Positions 1 through 7,189 of a DNA stretch of 10,782 nt are shown here, one piece after another. Source of the stretch: Porticoccaceae bacterium. GTDB taxonomy: Bacteria; Pseudomonadota; Gammaproteobacteria; Pseudomonadales; Porticoccaceae. The notes under the pieces are model-generated. The model had not been told where the DNA came from and ran no database searches. It saw nothing but the letters and a program-made list of their open reading frames with translations. The stretch spans positions 1-10,782 of the forward strand of contig JALRJD010000061.1 in NCBI GenBank assembly GCA_023255165.1, given 5' to 3'. A program made the translations under genes and the position numbers. The first letter of the stretch is position 1. Each line of letters starts with the position of its first letter.

Positions 1-90
1 CATGAAGTCATGTTGGATGTGGTCGGCAATCGTGTGTGGCAAGTCGCGCGCGTTGTTGGTCATCAACAAGGTTTTGACCCAGCGCTGCAT
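1..90 (-). other. Non-receptor tail joined to the TonB receptor, DUF484-like
   Basis: Read in the same minus frame, this stretch gives MQRWVKTLLMTNNARDLP followed by HTIADHIQHDFM. It lacks the expected receptor motif. From memory it resembles the region of DUF484 proteins (GAF-like fold, common in Proteobacteria) where a W..LLLT....LP pattern precedes the GAF-like domain; betaproteobacterial members seem closest. The switch falls between about 88 and 96, where both partners could share a D-I-E-R-M-like stretch. That pattern suits either an assembly chimera at a contig edge or a short-homology recombination. The family assignment is recall, not a search. Confidence 0.45.
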
Positions 91-489
91 GCGCTCAATG
101 TCGATCATATCGAAAACCTGACCGGTACCAGTGGCCAGAGGAACGTCATCCACAGCAACCAGAACAGTCGGGTCAAAACCCTTATCCACGTCCTGGTAGC
201 TAACGCCACGAATAGAGAAACCACCACCACCCGGAGTTCCCATCTCAATGGTGTCAAATACGACGTTGGGCGCAAAAGCCTGCAGACCGGTGGTGTCGAG
301 AGTAAAAGCCTGCTCGATATCTGACCCGGCAATGGCAGTCACAGCAACGGGAACTTCCTGAATGCTTTCAGTGCGTTTACGTGCGGTAACAGTGATTTCT
401 TCAAGCTGCGCGGAAATTGCCGGCACGGCAATCAGCGAAGTCGAAATAGCGGCCCAAATGGCAGACCGATAAAAGCGGTTTACGTTCAT
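1..489 (-). CDS. TonB-dependent receptor N-terminus, partial and apparently chimeric
   Basis: The start is ATG at 487-489, with an AGGAG Shine-Dalgarno (498-502) eight bases before it. The protein opens with a signal peptide (about residues 1-27, ending near AISAQ), then a TonB-box-like stretch LEEITVTARKR (29-39). A plug domain follows, with EVPVAVTA, a glycine run, FSIRGV and VDDVPLATGTGQVFDMIDIER. This is the normal order for an outer-membrane receptor that imports iron chelates, vitamins or glycans using TonB energy. Such receptors normally continue from DIER into an EVLRGPQG-type motif and then a barrel of several hundred residues. Here, after DIER, the frame runs into unrelated sequence (1-90) and stays open to the window edge. 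I am sure of the receptor identity up to about base 91 and not beyond. The substrate cannot be told. Confidence 0.8.
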   Translation of the reverse strand, partial: MNVNRFYRSAIWAAISTSLIAVPAISAQLEEITVTARKRTESIQEVPVAVTAIAGSDIEQAFTLDTTGLQAFAPNVVFDTIEMGTPGGGGFSIRGVSYQDVDKGFDPTVLVAVDDVPLATGTGQVFDMIDIERMQRWVKTLLMTNNARDLPHTIADHIQHDFM

Positions 490-647
490 TGAAGGTGCTC
501 CTAGAAACGATTGTTATAGTCTTACTTTTTTTGTGAGCAGGTACAGACATTTACTCACCCCGCGCGAATAAAAACATGTCGGTTTGTTTTTTGCAACTGT
601 TTTCAAGAGACTCAAAAGAGCAAATGTGAAACCCTACAGGCCGCAAA

Positions 648-673
648 GGCGCTGAATTGCTACCGGTAGCGCC
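648..673 (-). terminator. Possible hairpin downstream of the two-TM protein gene
   Basis: GGCGCT (648-653) can pair with AGCGCC (668-673) around a loop that contains the 12-bp palindrome GCTACCGGTAGC (659-670). It lies 23 bases beyond the stop of the minus-strand gene ending at 696, where a terminator would be expected. Only three T residues follow on the minus strand, so termination is doubtful and the site could instead be a protein-binding palindrome. The rest of the 490-695 gap shows only a TATAAC-like -10 (513-518, minus) for the receptor gene, with no convincing -35. Confidence 0.25.
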
Positions 674-695
674 ATTTTGGCCCTGCCGGCCTGAT

Positions 696-1310
696 TTACA
701 GTGAAAACTGCAGCAAAGATACCAACCACAAAAGCACCAGTGGCATATAAAACCCGGGGCGCAGAAAAAAACTGAGCTGGATCTGCACCGGAAAGGAAAT
801 CGTTTTAGCAATCGCGGATGTTTTGTATACGTGAATCGCAGCAAAGCGCGGGTCCAATGCCAGCTCGATCATGTCGCGGCGAGACCTGTAGCGCATCATC
901 GCGGTGGCCTGCCAGTTTGCATCCGGCTCGGCGTTCCAACTATCGATAAGGCCGCCCACTTTGCGCGCCATAAACACCGGATGTCCGCCGCGCTTAAACA
1001 GAGCTTTGATAAAGGGTTTGGTATAGCCTTGCAGTGTTTCTGCGGGGTTGGCTGGTTCACCGGTAACCGGGTGGGGAATGGTTCCCGGGTGCAAGGTGAT
1101 AAAGTTTTGCATAACAAACTCTTTGCCATCGTCCTGTTCGAGAAATCGGCGCAGCACGTCCACATCGGTATGTTGACTGCCGGAGCCTTTGGAAAAGTCT
1201 GCCAGATAGGCTTCAATCTCATCGCTGGAGACTGGGCCAGACCAGTTAAAATACCATCGCAAAAAAGCCAGATACCCCACGGCAGCTAAAATCCAGATTT
1301 CTGGTGTCAT
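696..1310 (-). CDS. Uncharacterised protein with two terminal membrane segments
   Basis: This is a 204-residue protein whose family I do not recognise with certainty. A hydrophobic segment at residues 4-19 (IWILAAVGYLAFLRWY) and another at about 179-203 bracket a soluble middle. The middle holds DVLRRFLEQDDGKEFVMQNF (51-70), a proline-rich stretch HPGTIPHPVTGEPANP (74-89), and a basic motif MRYRSRRDMIELALDPRF (139-156) followed by HVYKTSAIAKT (160-170). That last part recalls the dimeric alpha-beta barrel style of DUF1330/EthD-like small proteins, where a R-S-R-R-D run precedes a conserved H.K; this is a weak analogy. The ATG is preceded by a GAGTGAG run that could act as a ribosome site. It lies 83 bases downstream of the isomerase-like gene on the same strand and may be co-transcribed with it. 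The topology suggests an inner-membrane hairpin. Function is unknown. Confidence 0.75.
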   Translation of the reverse strand: MTPEIWILAAVGYLAFLRWYFNWSGPVSSDEIEAYLADFSKGSGSQHTDVDVLRRFLEQDDGKEFVMQNFITLHPGTIPHPVTGEPANPAETLQGYTKPFIKALFKRGGHPVFMARKVGGLIDSWNAEPDANWQATAMMRYRSRRDMIELALDPRFAAIHVYKTSAIAKTISFPVQIQLSFFLRPGFYMPLVLLWLVSLLQFSL

Positions 1311-1393
1311 TATCTCACTCCCACTGCTAACTCACTTTCTCCGCTCTCTATCTCATATGGACCCTGACTGTGCCTGGACTGCCACAGCGATAT

Positions 1394-2050
1394 TCACTGC
1401 AAGGCCGCCACAATCGGCGCAACATGCGCCTGTTTTATGGCATTAAAAATACCCGACTCTTTACAGGCCAGAGTGGCCGCCAGCGCCTTGGCTTCAGCGA
1501 GCAAATTGTCGGCCGACGCCTTGCCGTCAGCAAAACCAGCGGCGATGGCTTCATCGGCGGTATAACGCTTGCCGGTCAACACGGCGTCGCGAACCGTCAA
1601 CGGCGGTAACCTGAGGCGCAAAAATTCCATCATGCCCTGTGGCAACGGCACGCCGGCATCCACTTCCGAGATGCAGATCCAGCCGCGGTCTTCGCGCATA
1701 ATCCGGTAGTCGCAAGAGAGCGCAATAAAGGCGCCACCAGCAAAGGCATGACCATTAACGGCGGCCACGGTGGGAAATGGCAGCATCAGCAAGCGGCGGT
1801 GAATCTCGCCCATCTGCCGGGCAAACTGGTTCCAGCCGGCCTGGTCCAGTTTGTTAAGCACTTCCAGGTTAAGGCCGTTACTAAAGAATTTTTCGACGCC
1901 AATCATCACCATGGCGGCATCTTCATGGGGCTGGTGTTCAAGTTGATCGAGAATAGCCAACATGCGCTGCTGCCAGTCGAGGCAGATCATATTGGCCTGG
2001 TTGTTCATGGTGACGATATAAATTTCGCCATCTTTGCTGAGGTCTAACAT
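1394..2050 (-). CDS. Enoyl-CoA hydratase/isomerase family protein, Delta3-Delta2-enoyl-CoA isomerase-like
   Basis: This 218-residue crotonase-fold protein has both oxyanion-hole segments: KFFSNGLNLE (54-63) and VNGHAFAGGAFIALSCDYRI (98-117). The motif SEVDAGVPLPQG (128-139) places Glu129 where enoyl-CoA isomerases carry their single catalytic glutamate. The FxSNGxxL pattern, the DRGWICISEVDAG segment and the short length resemble compact enoyl-CoA isomerases (ECI type) more than 260-residue hydratases, which use two glutamates. The likely role is shifting a cis- or trans-3 double bond to trans-2 so that unsaturated acyl-CoAs can enter beta-oxidation, in the cytoplasm. A GGGGAG Shine-Dalgarno (2057-2062) sits six bases before the ATG. 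The gene is divergent from the sulfatase and is followed by the two-TM protein gene. The exact acyl substrate is inferred only. Confidence 0.85.
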   Translation of the reverse strand: MLDLSKDGEIYIVTMNNQANMICLDWQQRMLAILDQLEHQPHEDAAMVMIGVEKFFSNGLNLEVLNKLDQAGWNQFARQMGEIHRRLLMLPFPTVAAVNGHAFAGGAFIALSCDYRIMREDRGWICISEVDAGVPLPQGMMEFLRLRLPPLTVRDAVLTGKRYTADEAIAAGFADGKASADNLLAEAKALAATLACKESGIFNAIKQAHVAPIVAALQ

Positions 2051-2087
2051 GTTTGGCTCCCCTGCCCGGTGCTGTTTTTATTATTGG

Positions 2088-2110
2088 CATATCGTATGTC
2101 ATATTGTACG
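2088..2110. promoter_or_regulatory. Tandem 11-bp direct repeat in the divergent isomerase/sulfatase promoter region
   Basis: CATATCGTATG (2088-2098) and CATATTGTACG (2100-2110) match at 9 of 11 positions and are separated by one base. The first copy is itself a dyad (CATA-TCG-TATG). The pair lies 37 bases upstream of the isomerase ATG and overlaps the zone where its minus-strand promoter should be. It could be an operator for a dimeric repressor acting on the lipid genes, but no regulator for it is seen here. Chance is possible in this AT-rich gap. Confidence 0.3.
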
Positions 2111-2295
2111 CTGATGCACCTGTTGCGTAAGACGTTGGATTAGATCTATTTTTGCTTTTCAAATAGCGTGATTGAGCGAAAGTTAACATTAATAGTTGAA
2201 CCCAAAACACCCATAATAAAAGCACCGGCACTATGTTGTTATCCCTGTTTCCAGCCTGCGGCATTCAATCTTTAAGCGCTTTATTTGTGCAGCAT

Positions 2296-4107
2296 ATGAG
2301 GACGGTATTGAGTGCGATATTGAGCGCTGTGTTGACTGCGGTTTTGTTCGCGCTGCCAGCAGTGGCAAATGCGCAAGATCAGCGCCCCAATGTGGTGGTG
2401 ATTTTGGTCGACGACGCCGGTCTGACCGACTTTGCGCCCTTTGGTGGCGAAGCACGCATGCCCGCGATTCAGCGCCTTGCCGACAGCGGTATCAAGTTCA
2501 GCAGCTATCACACCTCTCCCCTCTGCGCACCCTCCCGTGCCATGCTGCTGACCGGCATTGATAATCATCGCACGGGCATTGCCACCATCCCCGAGGTGTT
2601 GACCGACAATCAGACCGGCAAGCCGGGCTATTCGATGTTCTTTGAGCCCGGGGTAAAAACCCTGGCCGATCGCCTTAAGGCGGAGGGTTACGCAACCTAT
2701 ATGACCGGCAAATGGCATCTGGGTCGACGCGAGCAGGATCTGCCCAACAGCCATGGTTTTGATCGCTCGTTTGCTCTGGATGCCTCGGGCGCCGATAACT
2801 GGGAGCAAAAACCCTATATGGGTTATTACGATTTCGCGCCCTGGTATGAAGATGGCAAGCCGGCTGATCTGCCGGAGGATTTTTATAGTTCAAAGTTTAT
2901 TGTCGATCGCATGATCAACTATCTCGACAGCGGCCAGCAGGCAGCTCAACGGCAACCGTTTTTCTCTTATCTGGCGTTTCAGGCGATTCATATTCCGGTG
3001 CAGGCGCCGCGCGAGATTACCGACAGTTACAACGGTATTTACGATCAGGGCTGGCAGCAATTACGCGAGCGTCGCAGGCAACGGGCAATTGAACTGGGGC
3101 TGATTGCCGCTGACACACCCCTCGCCGAGATACCTGCCGGCAGTCAGGATTGGGACGCATTAAGCCAGCAACAGAGAAACCTTTACGCCCGCTCGATGCA
3201 GGTTCAGGCGGCCATGCTCGAGGCCATGGACAGCCATGTTGGCCGCCTGCTCGACTATCTTGAGGCGCGCGGGGAGCTGGATAACACGCTGTTTATTGTG
3301 ACCTCGGATAATGGGCCGGAACCAAGCAACCCGCTAGCCGTGCCGGGCATGCGCCCATGGATGCGATTTAATGGCTACAACCACAGCATCGACAATCTGG
3401 GCGAGAAAGGCAGCATGGTGGCCATAGGCCCGGAATGGGCCAGCGCATCAGCTTCGCCATTCAATTTGTTCAAGTTTTATGCCGCGGAAGGCGGTATCAG
3501 GGTGCCGCTGATTATCGCTGGGCCAGAGATTGCGCCTCAGCGCTGGCAGCCGGCTACTACAATGGTTACCGATATCGTGCCCACGGTGCTCGACTATCTT
3601 GGCATCCAGCATCAGCCGTCGGACCAGCCGGCAAAGGACGTGGCCATTACCGGGCGCAGCATGATGCCACTGATTGAGGGTAAGGTGGATGCCATTTACC
3701 GGGCCGACGAGGCGATCGGCATGGAGGTTTCGGGCAACTCGGCGCTGATTAAGGGCGACTTTAAACTGACCCGCAACACGCCGCCCCATGGCGACAATAT
3801 CTGGCGTCTTTACAATCTGGCGCTGGATCCCGGCGAAAGCAACGATCTGCGCAATCAGCAACCCCGGCGTTTTGCCGAGTTGATGGCTGACTACCAACGC
3901 TATGAGGCCGATTTTGGCGTTGTCTCACCTGCCGCCGGCTTTGACTATATTGAGCAAACCATGCGCAATTCGGTTGCAAAGTATCTGCACAATAATTGGC
4001 TATCAGTGGCGCTTGCCGCGCTAGTTGCCCTGCCCCTGCTCTGGTTGTTACTGTTTTTACCCCTGCGAACTATCTACCGACGAGCGCGCTCGAGGCCAAA
4101 CCAATAA
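2296..4107 (+). CDS. Exported, membrane-anchored type I sulfatase (arylsulfatase/alkaline-phosphatase superfamily)
   Basis: It hydrolyses sulfate esters. Numbering from ATG 2296, the sulfatase signature CAPSRAMLLTG starts at Cys77, which must be converted to formylglycine by a maturase (none in this window). Other expected active-site residues are present: Asp39-Asp40 in ILVDDAG, K139/H141 in TGKWHLG, His232 in AIHIPVQAP, and Asp338-Asn339 in TSDNGPEPSN; the EGGIRVP block follows. A signal peptide covers about residues 1-26, ending ANAQ. A single membrane segment (about 569-591) followed by LRTIYRRARS suggests anchoring in the inner membrane with the enzyme in the periplasm. The frame is open from an ATG at 2233, but those 21 extra residues would put an uncharged stretch before the signal peptide, so 2296 is preferred. 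Neither start has a clear Shine-Dalgarno. Length (603 residues) is slightly above the roughly 540 of secreted PAS-type enzymes. The substrate is unknown. Confidence 0.93.
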   Translation: MRTVLSAILSAVLTAVLFALPAVANAQDQRPNVVVILVDDAGLTDFAPFGGEARMPAIQRLADSGIKFSSYHTSPLCAPSRAMLLTGIDNHRTGIATIPEVLTDNQTGKPGYSMFFEPGVKTLADRLKAEGYATYMTGKWHLGRREQDLPNSHGFDRSFALDASGADNWEQKPYMGYYDFAPWYEDGKPADLPEDFYSSKFIVDRMINYLDSGQQAAQRQPFFSYLAFQAIHIPVQAPREITDSYNGIYDQGWQQLRERRRQRAIELGLIAADTPLAEIPAGSQDWDALSQQQRNLYARSMQVQAAMLEAMDSHVGRLLDYLEARGELDNTLFIVTSDNGPEPSNPLAVPGMRPWMRFNGYNHSIDNLGEKGSMVAIGPEWASASASPFNLFKFYAAEGGIRVPLIIAGPEIAPQRWQPATTMVTDIVPTVLDYLGIQHQPSDQPAKDVAITGRSMMPLIEGKVDAIYRADEAIGMEVSGNSALIKGDFKLTRNTPPHGDNIWRLYNLALDPGESNDLRNQQPRRFAELMADYQRYEADFGVVSPAAGFDYIEQTMRNSVAKYLHNNWLSVALAALVALPLLWLLLFLPLRTIYRRARSRPNQ

Positions 4108-4146
4108 GACCAGCTCAACCAGACCAGATCAAATAAAGGAATCAAA

Positions 4147-4323
4147 ATGAAAACCAAAATCACTGAGATGTTTGGCATCCAACATCCCATTATTCAGGGC
4201 GGCATGCACCATGTCGGTCGCGGCGGTTTAATCCGCGACAAACCCACGGTGCAACAGCTGATCGACAATATTATGGCGGAGGCTGAGGGCATTATTCAGC
4301 AGCGCTTGCACGGCTTTTTATAA
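4147..4323 (+). pseudogene. Nitronate monooxygenase remnant: in-frame fusion of the two gene ends
   Basis: A 58-codon frame starts at ATG 4147 after a good AGGA site (4137-4140) and ends at TAA 4321-4323. Residues 1-24 (MKTKITEMFGIQHPIIQGGM and the next four) are the typical amino end of nitronate monooxygenase/2-nitropropane dioxygenase, an FMN enzyme of about 320 residues. Residues 26-58 (GLIRDKPTVQQLIDNIMAEA onward) match its usual carboxyl end. The whole FMN-binding and catalytic barrel is absent, so the product cannot have the parent activity. The frame is kept across the junction, near base 4220. It sits 39 bases after the sulfatase and 30 before the SDR gene, suggesting the intact gene once belonged to this operon. 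It could also be an assembly deletion. Confidence 0.75.
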
Positions 4324-4353
4324 CCCAAACTTTTCAATAATGGAGTAACAGTT

Positions 4354-5118
4354 ATGGCTACAAACCTTTTTGATCTGACCGGCAAAATTGCACTGGTGAC
4401 CGGCGCCAGTCGCGGTATCGGTGAAGCAATTGCTGAACTGCTCGCCGAACAGTGCGCCCATGTGATTGTTTCCAGTCGCAAGCTGGAGGGTTGCCAAAAG
4501 GTGGCCGACAAAATTACCGCTGCGGGCCACAGCGCTGAAGCACTTGCCTGCCATGTCGGCAGTATGGAACAGATCGAAGAGGCTTTTGCCCTGATCAAGA
4601 GCAAGCATGGCAAGCTGGATATTCTGGTCAATAACGCCGCCACCAACCCCTATTTTGGCCATATTCTCGACACTGATCTCGGCGCTTACAGCAAAACTGT
4701 GGACGTGAATATTCGCGGCTATTTCTTTATGTCGATTGAAGCGGGCAAGCTGATGCGCGACAACGGTGGCGGCACTATTGTCAACACCGCGTCGATCAAT
4801 GCGCTGCAGCCCGGCCCGATGCAGGGTATCTATTCGATCACCAAAGCAGCGGTGGTCAATATGACCAAGGCCTTTGCCAAGGAGTGCGGCGATCTGGGTA
4901 TCCGCGTCAATGCCCTGCTGCCCGGTTTGACCAAAACCCAGTTTGCCGGCGCGCTGTTTACCAATGAGGATATTTACAACCGCGCCATGCAGACCATTCC
5001 CATGAAGCGCCATGCCGAGCCTAACGAAATGGCGGGCACTGTGCTCTATCTGGTCTCCGATGCATCGAGCTACACCAATGGCGAATGCATCGTTGTGGAT
5101 GGTGGTATGACGCTGTAA
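4354..5118 (+). CDS. Short-chain dehydrogenase/reductase (classical SDR)
   Basis: This 254-residue NAD(P)-dependent oxidoreductase has classical SDR motifs in order: cofactor-binding TGASRGIG (16-23), NNAA (93-96), catalytic Ser147 in NTASINA, and Tyr160-x3-Lys164 in YSITKAA. It ends in the usual VDGGMTL. Ser40-Ser41-Arg42 after the second strand resembles NADP-preferring members, which is an inference. The LFDLTGKIALVTGASRGIG start, NPYFGHILDTD and IRGYFFMSIEAGKLM are typical of a subgroup I recall from bacterial fatty-acid or acyl-CoA clusters; the substrate is unknown. It starts at ATG 4354 after GGAG (4342-4345), 30 bases beyond the nitronate monooxygenase remnant, and is last in the plus-strand group before the terminator. 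Length is normal and no key residue is missing. Confidence 0.93.
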   Translation: MATNLFDLTGKIALVTGASRGIGEAIAELLAEQCAHVIVSSRKLEGCQKVADKITAAGHSAEALACHVGSMEQIEEAFALIKSKHGKLDILVNNAATNPYFGHILDTDLGAYSKTVDVNIRGYFFMSIEAGKLMRDNGGGTIVNTASINALQPGPMQGIYSITKAAVVNMTKAFAKECGDLGIRVNALLPGLTKTQFAGALFTNEDIYNRAMQTIPMKRHAEPNEMAGTVLYLVSDASSYTNGECIVVDGGMTL

Positions 5119-5147
5119 TTCGGGCTATTCAAAATCTCCCGCAAAAC

Positions 5148-5182
5148 AAAAAACCGCCAATCTCGCGACTGGCGGTTTTTTT
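5148..5182. terminator. Bidirectional intrinsic terminator between the SDR gene and sat
   Basis: CCGCCA (5154-5159) pairs with TGGCGG (5170-5175) around a 10-base loop. Six A residues flank the left arm and seven T residues (5176-5182) follow the right arm, so the hairpin has a T-run on either strand. It lies 29 bases after the SDR stop and 47 bases beyond the sat stop, and so serves both convergent transcripts. Confidence 0.9.
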
Positions 5183-5229
5183 GTTCCTACTATTTGTGCC
5201 CGAATAACGGAAGCTAAAAAATATTAGTG

Positions 5230-6417
5230 TCAGGCGTTTTCCAGCTGGTAATAATCCATCAAGATCTGAGCCACTTCCGGGCGTGAAAACTCGGGCGGCG
5301 GCGCAATGCCATCACCGAGCATCTGTCGAACCTTGGTGCCAGAGAGCAGAATAAAGTCTTCTTTGCTGTGATCTTCGGCTTCATTCATCATCACCACACG
5401 ACCCAACTTGGTCGAGAACGCGGTGTGATCAGCTTTGAAAATCTCGATATCCAGTGCATCGTCGGGCACTTTCTCATCAAAAATAGTCTGCGCGTCAAAG
5501 GCGCCGTAATAGTCGCCCACACCGGCGTGGTCGCGGCCAACAATCAGATGGGTGCAGCCCATATTCTGGCGGAACACCGCGTGCAAAACCGCTTCACGGG
5601 GGCCGGCATAGAGCATATCGAAACCGTAACCGGTCACCATCACGGTGTTTTCCGGGAAATACAGTTCAACCATTTTGCGGATACAGTCATCGCGCACCGA
5701 GGCGGGAATATCGCCCTCTTTCAATTTACCAAGCAGCATGTGCACCACAATGCCATCGGCGCCAAGACGCTCCATGGCCATATGGCAGAGCTCTTCGTGG
5801 GCACGGTGCATCGGGTTGCGAGTCTGGAAAGCGACAACCTTGTTCCAGCCGCGCTCGGCGATCTCATTGCGGATTTCGGTGGCGGTGCGGAAGGTGTCGG
5901 GGAAATCGGCCTGAAAGTAGCTCAGATTAAGCACCTGAATATCACCGGAAATCAGCTGGTTGCCGAGATTGGTAAAGGTTGCCACACCCGGGTGCTGTGG
6001 ATCGAGGGTGCCAAAAATATTGGCGGCCATGCCTTGAATCTGCTCGTCGCTAACTTCTTCAATAGCGGCCACATCCATAATCGCCATTACCGGGTTGCCC
6101 TCGGTGTTGGGGTCGCGCAGCGCAATGCGGCTGGCGCCGGCAATTGCCGAAACATCTTTGCTTAGATTGATTACCGGCACCGGCCAAAACAGACCTGAGG
6201 TGGTGTGCAGATTGTCGGAGACGCTCAGCGCATCGGCAAGATTCATATAGCCGGTCAGCGGGTTAAAGTAACCGGCGCCGAGCATCACGGCATTGGCCGC
6301 TGCGGCAGAGTTAAGCAGCAGTGACGGCAGTGATTCAGCTTCCTGCAACAGCAGCTGCTTCTGTGCGTCATCGACCAGAAGTGGGTTTAGGGTGTCGGAT
6401 CCGTGGGGCTTAATCAA
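5230..6417 (-). CDS. sat: Sulfate adenylyltransferase (ATP sulfurylase), single-subunit Sat type
   Basis: It makes adenosine 5'-phosphosulfate (APS) and pyrophosphate from sulfate and ATP in the cytoplasm. The 395-residue length fits bacterial Sat. The nucleotide-binding QTRNPMHRAHEEL (198-210, QxRNPxHxxH) and GRDHAGVG (294-301) motifs are intact, and LSGTKVRQML lies near the end. This is the Sat family, not the CysD/CysN heterodimer that enteric bacteria use. No kinase domain is fused to it; the separate cysC lies 73 bases upstream on the same strand, so the two are probably co-transcribed and channel sulfate to PAPS. The start is TTG at 6415-6417. It is chosen because a GGAGA site lies seven bases before it and the next in-frame ATG (Met45) would cut into the conserved domain. 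Confidence 0.95.
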   Translation of the reverse strand: MIKPHGSDTLNPLLVDDAQKQLLLQEAESLPSLLLNSAAAANAVMLGAGYFNPLTGYMNLADALSVSDNLHTTSGLFWPVPVINLSKDVSAIAGASRIALRDPNTEGNPVMAIMDVAAIEEVSDEQIQGMAANIFGTLDPQHPGVATFTNLGNQLISGDIQVLNLSYFQADFPDTFRTATEIRNEIAERGWNKVVAFQTRNPMHRAHEELCHMAMERLGADGIVVHMLLGKLKEGDIPASVRDDCIRKMVELYFPENTVMVTGYGFDMLYAGPREAVLHAVFRQNMGCTHLIVGRDHAGVGDYYGAFDAQTIFDEKVPDDALDIEIFKADHTAFSTKLGRVVMMNEAEDHSKEDFILLSGTKVRQMLGDGIAPPPEFSRPEVAQILMDYYQLENA

Positions 6418-6424
6418 AGGTGTT

Positions 6425-6429
6425 TCTCC
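6425..6429 (-). promoter_or_regulatory. Ribosome binding site that decides the TTG start of sat
   Basis: On the minus strand GGAGA ends seven bases before TTG at 6417-6415. No ATG or GTG in frame is nearby, so this site is the main support for a TTG initiation codon. Confidence 0.7.
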
Positions 6430-6490
6430 ATTTGTACAAGTAAAAAGGTTGGCCTAAATAAGCCGTCTTAAATAATCACCAACAGTCATC

Positions 6491-7105
6491 TCAAACAATA
6501 AACTGTTGGCTCTCAAGATAGTTGATAATCTCCGCCACCTCATCTTCAAGGCTCATTGCATCAGTGTGCAGATGAATCTCGGGGTTGGCTGGCGCTTCGT
6601 AAGGGTCGTCAATACCGGTAAAGTTTTTAATTTCTCCGGCGCGGGCTTTCTTATACAGCCCTTTCGGGTCGCGACGTTCCGCCTCGGCCAGCGCGCAGTC
6701 GACAAACACTTCGATAAACGGGAAACCCGCATCCCGATGCAGCTCGCGCACCTGATCGCGGTCTGCGCGATAGGGGCTGATAAAGCTCGATAGCGCAATC
6801 ACCCCCGAATCGACAAACAGCTTGGCAATCTCGCCGATGCGGCGAATATTTTCGGTGCGATCCTCCGCGGAAAAGCCGAGGTTTTTATTGATGCCGAGGC
6901 GGATATTATCACCATCCAAACGGTAGCTGAGTTTACCGCGCTCAAACAAGGCTTTTTCCAGGGCGACAGCGATGGTGCTTTTGCCACTGCCTGAGAGTCC
7001 GGTGAACCAAAGCGTGGCGCCCTTCTGTCCAAGCAGCGCGCTGCGATCTTCAATCGATATATCACCATCGTGCCAGGTTACGTTGGTTGCTTTTTGTTCT
7101 GTCAT
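6491..7105 (-). CDS. cysC: Adenylylsulfate (APS) kinase
   Basis: It phosphorylates APS at the 3' position using ATP to give PAPS, the substrate for PAPS reductase or sulfotransferases. The 204-residue sequence has a P-loop GLSGSGKST (36-44), DGDNIR (64-69), the NIRRIGE helix (86-92), SSFISPYRADRD (106-117) and DPKGLYKKARAGEIKNFTGI (146-165). The last includes the lid that closes over APS. Ser107 lies where E. coli CysC carries its phosphoserine. The length and the WHDGDISIEDR leader are typical. GGGAAGG precedes the ATG at a usable distance. It is the first gene of a cysC-sat unit and is divergent from a LysR-type regulator, with a LysR-style palindrome between them. There is no N-terminal CysN fusion. 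Confidence 0.96.
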   Translation of the reverse strand: MTEQKATNVTWHDGDISIEDRSALLGQKGATLWFTGLSGSGKSTIAVALEKALFERGKLSYRLDGDNIRLGINKNLGFSAEDRTENIRRIGEIAKLFVDSGVIALSSFISPYRADRDQVRELHRDAGFPFIEVFVDCALAEAERRDPKGLYKKARAGEIKNFTGIDDPYEAPANPEIHLHTDAMSLEDEVAEIINYLESQQFIV

Positions 7106-7189
7106 AGCAGTGCCTTCCCGCTGATGTTTTAGAAGTGCTTTATTTAAACGTTGCTTTGAAAATGGTTTAAAACGGCGATGGTAGAGGCT

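Noticed and set aside
2233..2295. Upstream ATG at 2233 as the sulfatase start
   Set aside because: It adds 21 residues without positive charge before an otherwise textbook signal peptide and lacks a ribosome site; kept only as an alternative.
4318..5013. Long open frame on the minus strand opposite the SDR gene (about 230 codons)
   Set aside because: It lies fully antisense to a well-supported SDR with all motifs; its protein looks like a codon-bias shadow, with no domain and no ribosome site.
5368..6165. Long plus-strand open frame opposite sat (about 265 codons), rich in His and Gly
   Set aside because: It is antisense to the conserved core of Sat; the His-rich composition is what antisense of such codons gives.
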